64,000 bases of DNA from the NCBI RefSeq assembly GCF_030816615.1, contig NZ_JAUSYD010000001.1:868001-932000 (forward strand). The letters run 5' to 3'. The translations under genes and the position numbers were made by a program. Source of the DNA: Streptomyces sp. B1I3 (GTDB lineage Bacteria > Actinomycetota > Actinomycetes > Streptomycetales > Streptomycetaceae). Below the pieces are notes generated by a model. It ran no database searches and was not told the origin of the DNA. It saw only the letters and a program-made list of their open reading frames with translations. Below, piece by piece: positions 1-8,399 of the stretch (the stretch's first letter is position 1; every line of letters starts with the position of its first letter).

Positions 1-330
1 GACGCGGGCAAGGTCGCCACTCGTCGTGACGAGAGTGGGCGCCGCCTCATCGACGGCAGGGATCTGGCCGCCTTCTCGGTCGAGATCGCCGGAACCGCCG
101 GGGCCGCCGCAGAGGGCGAAGCCCCCTACACCTCCGCGCGCAACGCCTTTCCGGGCATCGTCACCGCCGTGAAGCTGGGCGACGTCGCGGCCCAGGTGGA
201 GATTCAGGCGGGGCCTCACCGGCTGGTGTCACTGCTCACGCGTGAGGCCGTGGAGGAACTGGCGCTGGAGGTCGGTATGGAGGCCACCGCCCGCGTCAAG
301 TCGACCAACGTGCACATCGACCGCACCTGA
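1..330 (+). CDS. HTH-TOBE (Mop-type) molybdate-responsive regulator, 5'-truncated by window edge
   Basis: The reading frame is open from the first base and stops with TGA at 328-330, giving a 109-residue C-terminal part. Its first residues (DAGKVATRRDESGRRLIDGRD) look like the recognition end of a MerR/excisionase-type helix-turn-helix. After a short linker, residues about 46-109 form a TOBE/Mop-type fold (ARNAFPGIVTAVKLGDVAAQV, ending VKSTNVHIDR), which in this family binds molybdate or a molybdenum cofactor. About 20-25 N-terminal residues should lie before the window. The placement ahead of modABC suggests that it senses molybdate and controls the importer. The function is inferred from the domains and neighbours only. 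Confidence 0.8.
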   Translation, partial: DAGKVATRRDESGRRLIDGRDLAAFSVEIAGTAGAAAEGEAPYTSARNAFPGIVTAVKLGDVAAQVEIQAGPHRLVSLLTREAVEELALEVGMEATARVKSTNVHIDRT

Positions 331-384
331 CTCGCCGACTGCCGCCCGGCACACGGCACCTTCGCCGCCGGCCCCGCGCCCCGC

Positions 385-821
385 TCACTCTCTCGACGCA
401 CAACGGCCGTCCACGCGGATGACGTCGATGCCACCGGTGTGCTCGAGCCGCAGCGATCCGGAGTAAGGACATCGGGGGCCACCCGGTCGAGGGAAGCGCC
501 CTCGATGCTCGCGGCGGGCAGGGACGGGAGCCAGTTCGAAGTCCAGGTCGATCTCCGCCCGGGAAAGCAGGACGTGATGGCCGTCCGCGCCCGTCGCCGC
601 GAGCAGGAACCTGAGCCGGTCCGTGCGCCGGGCGCGGTCGAAGCCGGGGCCGGCGGCGTCCAGGACGTCGTGCGGCAAAGCCCCCTGAAGCGGTGGTGCC
701 GGACACTGCCGGTGGCACGGTCGACGCCGGTCCGGGCCAGGTGCCGGGCCCGGGCGAACAGGTCGCACACCCACAGCCGGGCAGGGCGTGCCAGGTCGCC
801 GGTCAGGCCGAGCTCTGCCAC
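385..821 (-). pseudogene. Frameshifted molybdopterin-dependent oxidoreductase-like protein (sulfite oxidase-fold)
   Basis: No single frame codes through, but homologous pieces continue from frame to frame on the minus strand. One frame starting at 821 gives MAELGLTGDLARPARLWVCD up to RHHRFRG. A shift near 680 gives ALPHDVLDAAGPGFDRARRT, then TGADGHHVLLS and AEIDLDFE. A shift near 515 gives ASLDRVAPDVLTPDRCG, and a last shift near 444 gives GGIDVIRVDG. These blocks, in this order, match from memory the small actinobacterial molybdopterin-dependent oxidoreductase-like proteins (typical blocks: CDLxxGxxxHxFTG, LLxDVLxAAGPxxD, TGADGHHALLSWAEI, DRCGARYVS). At least three frameshifts mean the gene is dead. 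Its place between the TOBE regulator and modA fits a lost molybdoenzyme partner. Confidence 0.7.
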
Positions 822-1124
822 CGGGCTCGGCGGCGTTCATGGGCCGGATCACGGGCTGCTACCTCCCGCGGGGGCACGCCCGGACGGCAGATCCGTACAA
901 ACGCACATGCCTACCTCATCCGTTCCTGGCCCGGCTCATGCGATGCGACAAGTGACTATCCCCTGGAATCTGCGGCAGTATGATCAGCACATGCCCACCT
1001 ACCGGATCGTGCCGGCGGCCGCTTGATGAGTGTCCTTGCCGACGCAGTGGGGCCCCGGGCCGGCCGGCGGGCCACCGCACGCCGTTCGTGACGGGCCGGG
1101 CCGCCGGAGTCCGGCCGTAAGACG

Positions 1125-1137
1125 TACGAGACTCGTA
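1125..1137. promoter_or_regulatory. Perfect 13-bp palindrome upstream of modA (candidate operator)
   Basis: TACGAG-A-CTCGTA is a perfect inverted repeat around one central base, ending 35 bp before the modA start. A second, smaller inverted repeat (GGCTC, 7-nt spacer, GAGCC; 1141-1157) lies between it and the ribosome-binding site. It is a candidate site for the HTH-TOBE protein encoded upstream; the pairing is inferred from proximity. Confidence 0.4.
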
Positions 1138-1172
1138 GTCGGCTCCTGTGAAGAGCCAGAGGGAGTGGACCC

Positions 1173-1991
1173 GTGATGACCCGTTCCGCCCGCCGGATCC
1201 TGCAGACGGCCGGTGCGGGCGCAGCCGCACTGCTGGCGTTGAGTGCCTGCTCCTCCTCCGGCGACTCCTCGTCCACGTCGGACCCGTCGGTCTCCACGGA
1301 CGCGGCGAAGAAGCTCTCCGGCACGGTGACCGTCTTCGCCGCCGCTTCACTCAAGGAGAGCTTCACGGCACTGGGCAGGGACTTCGAGAGGGCTCACCCC
1401 GGCACGAAGGTCACCTTCAGTTTCGGTGGCAGCGACACCCTTGCCGCCGGCATCACCGGTGGGGCCCCGGCCGACGTCTTCGCCGCCGCCAGCCCCAAGA
1501 CGATGGCCGTCGTCACGGACGCGGGTGACGTGTCGGGCGCGCCCGCCACCTTCGCGCGCAACCAGTTGGAGATCGCCACTCTGCCCGGCAACCCCGACTC
1601 CGTCACCTCCCTCGAAGACCTCACCCGGTCCGGTCTCAAGGTCGTGCTCTGCGACACGTCGGTGCCCTGCGGTGCCGCGGCGCAGAAGGCCCTCGACGCC
1701 GCGAAGCTGGAGCTCACCCCCGTCTCCTACGAGCAGGACGTCAAAAGCGCCCTGACGAAGGTGGTACTGAAGGAGGCCGACGCGTCCGTCGTCTACAGGA
1801 CCGATGTGTTGGCCGCGGGTGACAAGGTGGCGGGTGTGGAATTCCCCGAATCGGCCGAAGCCGTCAACGACTACCCGATCGCTCTCCTCAAGGACGCGCC
1901 CAACGTCGAAGCGGCCAAGGGGTTCATCGCCTTCGTGCACTCCTCCGAGGGTCGGAAGGTCCTGACCGGGGCCGGATTCATCGAGCCGTGA
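1173..1991 (+). CDS. modA: Molybdate ABC transporter, substrate-binding lipoprotein ModA
   Basis: This is the extracytoplasmic binding protein for molybdate (possibly tungstate) of an ABC importer. The 272-residue product has an n-region with arginines, a hydrophobic stretch and a lipobox (LSAC) with the lipidated Cys near residue 26. The mature part carries the ModA pattern VTVFAAASLKESF, then FGGSDTLAAGITGGAPADVFAAAS, and a late YEQDVKSALTKV region. The start is GTG at 1173, followed at once by ATG at 1176. AGAGGGAG at 1158-1165 serves either. The stop overlaps the modB start (GTGA), so the two are translationally coupled. Confidence 0.93.
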   Translation: MMTRSARRILQTAGAGAAALLALSACSSSGDSSSTSDPSVSTDAAKKLSGTVTVFAAASLKESFTALGRDFERAHPGTKVTFSFGGSDTLAAGITGGAPADVFAAASPKTMAVVTDAGDVSGAPATFARNQLEIATLPGNPDSVTSLEDLTRSGLKVVLCDTSVPCGAAAQKALDAAKLELTPVSYEQDVKSALTKVVLKEADASVVYRTDVLAAGDKVAGVEFPESAEAVNDYPIALLKDAPNVEAAKGFIAFVHSSEGRKVLTGAGFIEP

Positions 1992-2854
1992 GCGAGCTGA
2001 ACGAGTCCGGCGCCGCGGCCGGGACCCTCACGGGTGGCGGCAGGCCGCGGCGCCGGCGTGTCCGGGCGGGTGGGCGGAGCGGGGTGCCGCTGCCGCTTCT
2101 GCTGCCCGCCGTCGCGGGCCTCGTGTTCCTGCTGCTGCCGCTGGTCGCCCTTCTCGTACGAACCCCATGGCGCAGCCTTCCCGAACAGCTGACCAGCCCG
2201 GAGGTGTGGGACGCCCTCCGGTTGTCCCTGGTCTGCGCGACCGCGGCCACCGCTGTGAGCCTGGTTCTGGGAGTGCCTCTGGCGTGGCTTCTCGCACGGG
2301 CCGACTTCCCCGGGCGTGGTTTCGTGCGGGCCCTGGTGACCCTTCCGCTGGTCCTGCCCCCGGTGGTGGGCGGTGTGGCGCTGCTGCTGGCCCTCGGCCG
2401 CAACGGGGTCGTCGGGCAGTGGCTCGACTCGTGGTTCGGGGTCACCCTGCCGTTCACCACCGCGGGCGTCGTGATCGCGGAGGCGTTCGTGGCGATGCCG
2501 TTCCTCGTCATCAGCGTGGAGGGCACGTTGCGCGCGGCGGACCCGCGATTCGAGGAGGCGGCCATGACCCTGGGCGCCTCCCGCTTCACCGCGTTCCGCC
2601 GGGTCACCTTGCCGCTGATCATGCCCGGCATCGCCGCGGGTGCCGTCCTGGCATGGGCCCGCGCGCTCGGCGAGTTCGGCGCGACGATCACGTTCGCGGG
2701 CAACTTCCCGGGCCGCACCCAGACCATGCCGCTGGCCGTCTACCTCGCCCTCCAGGACGACCCGGCCGCCGCCGTCGCGCTGAGTCTCGTCCTGCTCGCC
2801 GTGTCCATCGCGGTGCTCGCGGGTCTGCGGGACCGTTGGATGACGGTGTCATGA
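1988..2854 (+). CDS. modB: Molybdate ABC transporter permease ModB
   Basis: This is the membrane-spanning subunit, 288 residues, forming the molybdate channel as a dimer. After a basic, glycine-rich N-terminus there are about six hydrophobic segments starting near residue 34. The permease EAA loop is clear at about residues 189-209 (EEAAMTLGASRFTAFRRVTLP), which docks on the ModC ATPase. It is coupled to modA by a GTGA overlap. It is followed, after an unusual 58-nt gap, by modC. Confidence 0.93.
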   Translation: MSELNESGAAAGTLTGGGRPRRRRVRAGGRSGVPLPLLLPAVAGLVFLLLPLVALLVRTPWRSLPEQLTSPEVWDALRLSLVCATAATAVSLVLGVPLAWLLARADFPGRGFVRALVTLPLVLPPVVGGVALLLALGRNGVVGQWLDSWFGVTLPFTTAGVVIAEAFVAMPFLVISVEGTLRAADPRFEEAAMTLGASRFTAFRRVTLPLIMPGIAAGAVLAWARALGEFGATITFAGNFPGRTQTMPLAVYLALQDDPAAAVALSLVLLAVSIAVLAGLRDRWMTVS

Positions 2855-2916
2855 CCCGAGCCGCGTCCCCCACGGTCCCCGCCGGACCGTCCGACCACTG
2901 GATGACCGCCCCATGA
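2851..2916 (+). CDS. 21-codon ORF bridging modB and modC (possible coupling peptide)
   Basis: An ATG at 2851-2853 overlaps the modB stop as ATGA. The short frame it opens (MTRAASPTVPAGPSDHWMTAP) ends in a TGA that itself overlaps the modC ATG as ATGA (2913-2916). Such a frame could carry ribosomes from modB to modC, which has no obvious Shine-Dalgarno sequence of its own. The peptide resembles nothing I recognise, so a role in coupling rather than a functional product is the more likely reading. It could also be chance. Confidence 0.3.
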   Translation: MTRAASPTVPAGPSDHWMTAP

Positions 2917-3995
2917 CCCACATCGGCCACGAAGCCGGCACCGGCCCCGCCCGTGGTGAGGGCGTGGACGCCCGTCTCGTCGTGGACCGCGGTGACTTCC
3001 GCCTCGACGTGGCGCTGACCGTCGCCCCGGGTGACGTCGTCGCCCTGCTCGGGCCGAACGGGGCAGGCAAGACCACGGCCTTGCGCGCCCTCGCCGGACT
3101 CTCCCCGCTCACCGGCGGGCATCTGCGCCTGGACGGCGCGGCGTTGGACGGGACACCGCCCGAGGCCCGCCCGGTCGGCGTCGTCTTCCAGGACTATCTC
3201 CTCTTCCCTCATCTGACCGCCCTCGACAACGTCGCTTTCGGCCCCCGCTGCCAGGGCGCGTCCAAGGCCGAGGCCCGCGCACAGGCCGCGCGGTGGCTGG
3301 ACAGGATGGGTCTCGCGGAGCACGCGGGCGCCAAGCCGCGGCGGCTCTCCGGCGGCCAGGCACAGCGCGTCGCCCTCGCCCGCGCGTTGGCGACGCACCC
3401 CAGGCTGCTGCTCCTCGACGAGCCGCTCGCCGCGCTCGACGCCCGCACCCGCCTCGAGGTGCGCACCCAGCTCCGCCGCCATCTGGCCGATTTCGAGGCG
3501 GTGGCCGTGCTGGTCACGCACGACCCGCTGGACGCGATGGTGCTGGCCGACCGGCTCGTCGTCATCGAGCACGGCCGGGTCGTGCAGGAGGGCACGCCCT
3601 CCGACATCGCCCGCCGTCCGCGTACGGACTACATCGCCCAGCTGGTCGGCCTGAATCTATACAGGGGGCAGGCCGAGGGCCACGCGGTGCAGCTGGAGGC
3701 CGGGCCCGTGATCACCACCACCGAAGACCTCACCGGTCCCACCTTCGTCGCGTTCCCTCCGAGCGCCGTCACCCTGTACCGCGACCGCCCCACCGGCACC
3801 AGTGCCCGCAACCTGTGGCACTGCGAGGTATCAGGACTCGAGACGCACGGCGACCAGATCCGCGCCGCCCTCGTCGGTGCCCTTCCTCTCGTCGCCGACC
3901 TGACGACCGTCGCCGCAGCCGAACTCGACCTCCATCCCGGCGCACCTGTCTGGGCCGCGGTCAAGGCCGCGCAGACGCACGCGTATCCCGCCTGA
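2913..3995 (+). CDS. modC: Molybdate ABC transporter ATP-binding protein ModC
   Basis: This is the 360-residue ATPase subunit driving ModB. Walker A is GPNGAGKT (residues about 47-54), Q-loop VFQD follows near 91-94, the ABC signature is LSGGQ (145-149), Walker B is LLLLDE (165-170) and the switch histidine is in LVTHD (about 203). The C-terminal 70 residues look like a TOBE-type regulatory domain, the usual end of ModC. The ATG at 2913 is taken as the start; it lacks a good ribosome-binding site and may depend on coupling through the short ORF before it. It is the last gene of the mod operon. Confidence 0.92.
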   Translation: MTHIGHEAGTGPARGEGVDARLVVDRGDFRLDVALTVAPGDVVALLGPNGAGKTTALRALAGLSPLTGGHLRLDGAALDGTPPEARPVGVVFQDYLLFPHLTALDNVAFGPRCQGASKAEARAQAARWLDRMGLAEHAGAKPRRLSGGQAQRVALARALATHPRLLLLDEPLAALDARTRLEVRTQLRRHLADFEAVAVLVTHDPLDAMVLADRLVVIEHGRVVQEGTPSDIARRPRTDYIAQLVGLNLYRGQAEGHAVQLEAGPVITTTEDLTGPTFVAFPPSAVTLYRDRPTGTSARNLWHCEVSGLETHGDQIRAALVGALPLVADLTTVAAAELDLHPGAPVWAAVKAAQTHAYPA

Positions 3996-4113
3996 CCGGC
4001 GTCCGCCCCCGATGCGACGAGGTCGGGGCCATGGTTCCGCCACCCGGCCGGCGAACCCGGCGGCATCGCCCGGATCGTCGGCTTCGCGGAGACCTTCCTC
4101 GGCGGCCGGCCGC

Positions 4114-4773
4114 CTACGCGCCCGTCCTGCCCTCCACGATCGCCTGGAGGGCAGGACCGTAGTACCCGGCCACCGTCTCGGCGTCGGCGGATGCCAGGGG
4201 TTCGAGAAGGAGGATGTAGCGCATCAGGGCGAGTCCGATGAGCTGGGTCGCGATGAGGCTCGACCGGAGATCCTTGTCCTCGCCGGTGATCACCTCACTC
4301 AGCGCGTCGGCGAGGAGGCCGCTCGCGGTGTCCCGCAGGCGAGCGGCGGCGACGCGGTGGATGGCCGCCGATCGGATCATGGTCATCAGAGCCGGCCGCG
4401 CCGACACGTCGTCCCACACGGAGATGTGGGCCCTGACCATGCGTACCCCCACACCTTCGGTGCCTCCACGCGCCGCGGCCGAGATGGCCTCGTGGATCTT
4501 CCCCGGCAACTCCAGTGCCTGGAGGAACAGGTTCTCCTTCGTCTTGTAGAAGTGGTGCACGAGTGCCTGGTCCACTCCCGCCGTCTCCGCGATGCGCCGC
4601 AGGCTCGTGGCGTCGAAGCCACGCTCGGCGAAGCACCTGCGAGCGGCCGCCAGGATGGCCTCCCGCGTCCGGGTCTCACCGGGACGACGGCCTCCCGCGT
4701 GCTTCTCCGCCCCCTCGGCCGGCTCCACGGCGCGCACGCCGCCCCCGTCGCTCATGTCGGTCGCTTCGCTCAT
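4114..4773 (-). CDS. TetR/AcrR-family transcriptional repressor
   Basis: The product is about 219 residues long. The N-terminal HTH domain (about residues 33-80) contains TREAILAAARRCFAERGFDA and then LRRIAETAGVDQALVHHFYKT, the classic TetR DNA-binding core. The rest is an alpha-helical ligand-binding and dimer domain similar to the TetR C-terminal domains of many Streptomyces regulators. The frame is open upstream, but ATG at 4773 gives a normal TetR N-terminus. It is transcribed away from the membrane protein at 5038. The repeat array at 4815-4886 lies between them and is its probable operator, so autoregulation and control of the neighbour are likely. Confidence 0.9.
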   Translation of the reverse strand: MSEATDMSDGGGVRAVEPAEGAEKHAGGRRPGETRTREAILAAARRCFAERGFDATSLRRIAETAGVDQALVHHFYKTKENLFLQALELPGKIHEAISAAARGGTEGVGVRMVRAHISVWDDVSARPALMTMIRSAAIHRVAAARLRDTASGLLADALSEVITGEDKDLRSSLIATQLIGLALMRYILLLEPLASADAETVAGYYGPALQAIVEGRTGA

Positions 4774-4814
4774 TGCCCCATCATGCCTTCCCCCCCCCAC
4801 AACTCCTCGGACGA

Positions 4815-4886
4815 CGAACTCCGCACTCAATGAACTCAGCACTCGATGAACTCATCAGAAGGTGAACTCAGCAATCGATGAGTTAT
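4815..4886. repeat. 16-bp direct-repeat array (candidate TetR operator and promoter)
   Basis: TGAACTCA recurs at 4831, 4847 and 4863, exactly 16 bp apart. Related sequence is in register at 4815 (CGAACTCC) and 4879 (TGAGTTAT). The best units read TGAACTCAGCACTCGA and TGAACTCAGCAATCGA. The last unit forms an inverted repeat AACTCA-N8-TGAGTT (4865-4884) running into an AT-rich TTATAT, a possible -10 element for the rightward gene. It lies in the gap between the divergent TetR and membrane-protein genes. Confidence 0.6.
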
Positions 4887-5037
4887 ATAGTGAAGCCGTC
4901 GGATGCCGTCCGCATCCGGCGCCCCGCACCCACGTCCGGCACATCACTGCGGCGCAGGGCTCCTGTCGCTCCTCACGCCGTCGGCTGCCCGCACCCTTCC
5001 CTCCGGGCCGCGGTACGTACGACGAGAAACGGATCTC

Positions 5038-6075
5038 ATGCCCTCCGACGCCACCGAAGCCACCACGGTCCAGGACGCGGCCACCACCGCCCCTGCCGCA
5101 CCGCCCCACGACCGCCGCGGGCAACTCATACGGCTCCTCGCCGTCGTCATCGGCCTGACGGCGGCGATCACCTTGATGCTGTGCGCCTTCGGCCTCCCGT
5201 CCGCGAACGGCGGCCCCCACCACGTACCGCTGGGGGTCACCGGGCCGCGGTCCGCCGTCGAACCGCTCCGGGACCAGCTCCCCGACGACGCGTGGGACGT
5301 CACCGTCTACTCCGGCCCCGAGGCGTTGACCCGCGCCGTCGAGGACCGGGATGCCATGGGCGGCCTCGCCATCGGACCCGACGGGGTCACCGTCCATACG
5401 GCGACGGCCGGCGGCCAACAGGTCACCGGCGCCATCACCGGGTTGGGTGACGCCCTCGCTGAGCGTCAGCACCTCCCGGTCACCGTCCGCGACGTGGTGC
5501 CCCTTCCCGAGGACGACCCCCGAGGGGCGGGACTCGCCTCGGCGGCGCTGCCCATGGTCTTCGGCGGCATCCTGCCCGCCGTCGTCCTGCTGCAGCTCTT
5601 CCCGGGCCACGCGGGGTTGCGCCTCCGGCTCGCCGGGGTGCTCGCCTTCGTCCTGGCCGCCGGAGCGGCGGTCACCGCCGTCCTCCAGTTCGGGATCGGC
5701 ACGCTGGACGGCAACTTCTGGATCACGAGCCTTGGTCTGGGACTGGGCATGGCAGCGCTCGCGGTCCCGTTCCTGGGCCTCGAGTCACTCTTCGGCTACG
5801 CCGGGCTCGGCGCCGGCTCCGCGGTGATGATGTTCCTCGGCAATCCCCTCTCGGGGCTCGCCACAGGGCCGCACTGGCTGCCCGACGGCTGGTCCACGCT
5901 CGGCCAGCTCCTGCCTCCCGGCGCCTCGGGCAGCCTGCTCCGCGCCAGTGCCCTCTTCGACGGCAAGGGAGCGGCCGACCCGCTCCTCGTCCTCATCGTG
6001 TGGGTCGTGGCCGGACTGACTCTGATGCTGGTCGCCGACCGGCGCCACAAGGGCAGGGCGGCCCTTCCTCGGTAG
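5038..6075 (+). CDS. Multi-pass membrane protein, ABC-2/YhgE-type permease-like
   Basis: The 345-residue protein has one N-terminal membrane segment (about residues 32-55) and a soluble extracytoplasmic part of about 120 residues (from HHVPLGVTGPRSAVEPLRDQ to LPEDDPRGAG). At least five hydrophobic segments follow (PMVFGGILPAVVLLQLFP, GVLAFVLAAGAAVTAVLQFG and so on). This layout is that of YhgE/Pip or ABC-2 export permeases. No ATPase lies next to it. ATG 5038 is the first start downstream of the repeat array. Regulation by the divergent TetR suggests an export or resistance role, but no substrate can be named. Confidence 0.75.
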   Translation: MPSDATEATTVQDAATTAPAAPPHDRRGQLIRLLAVVIGLTAAITLMLCAFGLPSANGGPHHVPLGVTGPRSAVEPLRDQLPDDAWDVTVYSGPEALTRAVEDRDAMGGLAIGPDGVTVHTATAGGQQVTGAITGLGDALAERQHLPVTVRDVVPLPEDDPRGAGLASAALPMVFGGILPAVVLLQLFPGHAGLRLRLAGVLAFVLAAGAAVTAVLQFGIGTLDGNFWITSLGLGLGMAALAVPFLGLESLFGYAGLGAGSAVMMFLGNPLSGLATGPHWLPDGWSTLGQLLPPGASGSLLRASALFDGKGAADPLLVLIVWVVAGLTLMLVADRRHKGRAALPR

Positions 6076-6389
6076 ACCGTCGGGTCGCAGGAAACCGGGC
6101 CCCGGCCGACGCACCGGGTCCTCGCGGACGGACCACCGACCAGGACCCGGTGGGGCGACCACGCGACTCCCGGACCGTGCCGCCCGGCTCCGCGTGCCGC
6201 TCCTGCCAGGGTCGACCGGTGTTCGGCCGGGTCGCGGGTCCCGGCGCCGCGCCTGCGCGGATCGCGGGGTCGCGCACCGCCGCCACGACGTACATCGGGC
6301 ACGCAGGTCACGCGGACGCCACGGCATGCCTGGCCGAGGCCGGCCGATATTCCTTACCGTCGTGCCCGCGAAGGGCGCAGACTCGTCCC
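6076..6389. other. Intergenic, 314 bp, nothing recognised
   Basis: No codon-biased frame, strong hairpin or palindrome stands out here. The last part should hold the promoter of the TOPRIM-domain gene. Confidence 0.5.
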
Positions 6390-7007
6390 ATGAGTGACAT
6401 GGGGGCGTTCCGGGAGGCGGTGACCGCGTGGGCGGCCGGCGGCCCGGGCGACGCAGCACGGGAACTGGCCGCGCGACTGCCCGTCCGGGCAGCCGTCCTG
6501 CTCGAAGGCCCGAGCGACCTCGCCGCGGTCGACGCACTGGCCACGAGCCGGGGCCGAGACCTGGCCTCCGAAGGCGTCTGCGTCCTGCCGATGGGCGGTG
6601 CCATGAGCATCGGGCGCTTCGCTCCCCTCCTCGGCCCGTACGGCCTGGACCTCCTCCTCACGGGACTCTGCGACGAGGCGGAGCGTCCCTTCTACGCCCG
6701 CGGCCTGGAGCGGGCAGGTGTGGAACGGCAGCAGTTCTTCGTCTGCGCGGCGGATCTGGAGGACGAGCTCATCCGCGCACTGGGCGTACCACGGGTGGAG
6801 GAACTGGTCCGCCAAGAGGGTGACCTGCGCGCCCTGCAGACGTTCCTGCGCCAGCCCGCACAACAGGGCCGCGCCTCGCAGCAGCAGTTGCGGCGCTTCC
6901 TCGGCACCAAGAAGGGACGCAAGATCCACTACGGCCGCGCCCTCGTCGAGGCCCTCGACCCCGGCAACGTTCCCTCCCCGCTCGACGACCTGCTCGCCGG
7001 CCTCTGA
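6390..7007 (+). CDS. TOPRIM-domain protein (OLD-type nuclease-like, no ATPase)
   Basis: The product is 205 residues long. A TOPRIM-like fold begins near residue 34 with RAAVLLEGPSDLAAVDALA, where the Glu is the usual general acid/base position. Next come the glycine-containing LPMGGAMSIGRFAPLLGP, LTGLCDEAERPFYARGL, and FVCAADLEDELIRALG, in which D and E may be the metal site. This order matches the TOPRIM half of OLD-family proteins. The ABC-type ATPase half is absent. The C-terminal helices (LRRFLGTKKGRKIHYGRALVEAL) also resemble the end of OLD proteins. ATG 6390 is the start used. The biological role is unknown. Confidence 0.75.
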   Translation: MSDMGAFREAVTAWAAGGPGDAARELAARLPVRAAVLLEGPSDLAAVDALATSRGRDLASEGVCVLPMGGAMSIGRFAPLLGPYGLDLLLTGLCDEAERPFYARGLERAGVERQQFFVCAADLEDELIRALGVPRVEELVRQEGDLRALQTFLRQPAQQGRASQQQLRRFLGTKKGRKIHYGRALVEALDPGNVPSPLDDLLAGL

Positions 7008-7315
7008 CCGCGGGGCGACGCAGGCTTCGGCGGACGGCCCGGGCGGACCGACCCCGCGCCGAGCCGTCGCAGGGGGCGAGAGCCGTGCATCCTCCGCACG
7101 ACGTGCTCCCTGACGCGTCTTCGGGCGGTGTTCCGTTTCGCGGTCGGCCGCCTGCAGCGTGAACAGAGCCCTCGACGACGCAGCGCTGCCGGTCCCCCTC
7201 GCAGAGGGGCGTGAGGGACGGCCGTGGCGAGCGCCCGAGCGCTCGGTCCACGCCGGTCCACCAGGCTGTCGCTCGGCGGCAGGTGCACAGCCTCCCCCGC
7301 GGCGGCGCGGCTCAC
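7008..7315. other. Intergenic between convergent genes, 308 bp
   Basis: This lies between the ends of the TOPRIM and pirin genes. I see no gene and no single dominant terminator hairpin. Confidence 0.5.
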
Positions 7316-8281
7316 TCAGCGAACCCTGCCCCGCGGCTTCAGGGCCACCGGCGGCAGTTCGGGGGCGGGCAGGCGGCCCCCCTCGTAGCCGTGCACCTGG
7401 CCGAACCGTGCGCTGGTCATCCAGTCCGCACGTGCCTGCGCGATCTCCTGGTGCGAGCGCCCCACGAAGTTCCACCACATGACGATCTCCTCCTCGAACG
7501 GCTCGCCGCCGAGCAGCATCAGGCCCGCGTCCGAGCCGGCCCGCAGCGGCAGCTCGGTCCGGCCGCAGCCGAGGTAGAGCATGGATCCGGGGAGCACGGG
7601 AACGCCGTCGACCTCCGCCTCACCGGACATCGCCAGCACCGCGTACTCGAAGTCGGCATCGAGGGGCAGCCGGGCCTCGGCGCCGCGGGTCAGGGCCAGG
7701 TCGGCTCCGACGATGGGGGTGTAGGCGGTGCCGGGCGACCTGGCGCCGTCGAGTTCACCGAGGATGACGGTGGCCTCGAGGCCGGGCGCCGTGACCCTGG
7801 GCAGGTCGGTGTGGTGCTGGAAGTGCGGTTCGACGTTCCGGTGGGAGTCGGGCAGGGCCACCCAGAGCTGGGCGCCGTGCAGGAGCCTGGCGTGCGGCTT
7901 CGGGCTCTCCTCGGAGTGGCTGATGGCCCGGCCCGAGGTCATCAGGCCCAGCTCCCGCGGCCGGATCGTCCGGAGGCTGCCCAGGCTGTCCCGGTGCAGG
8001 ACCTCGCCGTCGTGGAGCCAGCTGACCGTCTGCAGGCCCATGTGCGGATGCGGCGGCACCTGCATTCCGGGCTCGTCCGCGATGTCGTCCGGCCCGTAGT
8101 GGTCCACGAAGGCCCAGGCACCGACCATGCGGCGCCCCAGGTTGGGCAGCAGCCGGCGGACCTCGGTGGACTCGCCGAGCTGGACGCGGCGGGGTGCGAG
8201 GAGTTCACGCACCGGTTCGGCGACGACGAAGCCCCGGCCACCACAGACGGAGAGCGCGGCCTGGCGATCGAGATTGCTCAT
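7316..8281 (-). CDS. Pirin family protein
   Basis: The product is a 321-residue bicupin. The pirin N-terminal cupin shows the metal-binding set: PPHPHMGLQTVSWLHDGEV with two histidines, then HSEESPKPHARLLHGAQLWV with another His and Glu. A pirin C-terminal cupin follows (FEYAVLAMSGEAEVDGVPVLPGSMLYL and GGEPFEEEIVMWWNFVGRS). Pirins bind iron; some have quercetinase activity and others act as redox-dependent transcriptional cofactors. ATG 8281 gives MSNLDRQ and a normal N-terminus. It is divergent from the TPR gene across an AT-rich segment. Confidence 0.9.
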   Translation of the reverse strand: MSNLDRQAALSVCGGRGFVVAEPVRELLAPRRVQLGESTEVRRLLPNLGRRMVGAWAFVDHYGPDDIADEPGMQVPPHPHMGLQTVSWLHDGEVLHRDSLGSLRTIRPRELGLMTSGRAISHSEESPKPHARLLHGAQLWVALPDSHRNVEPHFQHHTDLPRVTAPGLEATVILGELDGARSPGTAYTPIVGADLALTRGAEARLPLDADFEYAVLAMSGEAEVDGVPVLPGSMLYLGCGRTELPLRAGSDAGLMLLGGEPFEEEIVMWWNFVGRSHQEIAQARADWMTSARFGQVHGYEGGRLPAPELPPVALKPRGRVR

Positions 8282-8330
8282 GGCCCTCAACCTATTCCCG
8301 TGCGGGCGTGGAGCGATGACCTCCACGCCG

Positions 8331-8356
8331 AATATTTAGTGGAATATTAAACTACA
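8331..8356. promoter_or_regulatory. AT-rich divergent promoter region with repeated AATATT
   Basis: AATATT occurs at 8331-8336 and again at 8343-8348. The latter sits inside a TTTAGTGGAATATTAAAC tract that is very AT-rich for this genome. It lies between the pirin and TPR starts and probably holds their promoters or an operator. Confidence 0.35.
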
Positions 8357-8399
8357 CCGCCCGGTTGACAGGTCTGCCGGACGTTAACGAGGAGGAGAA

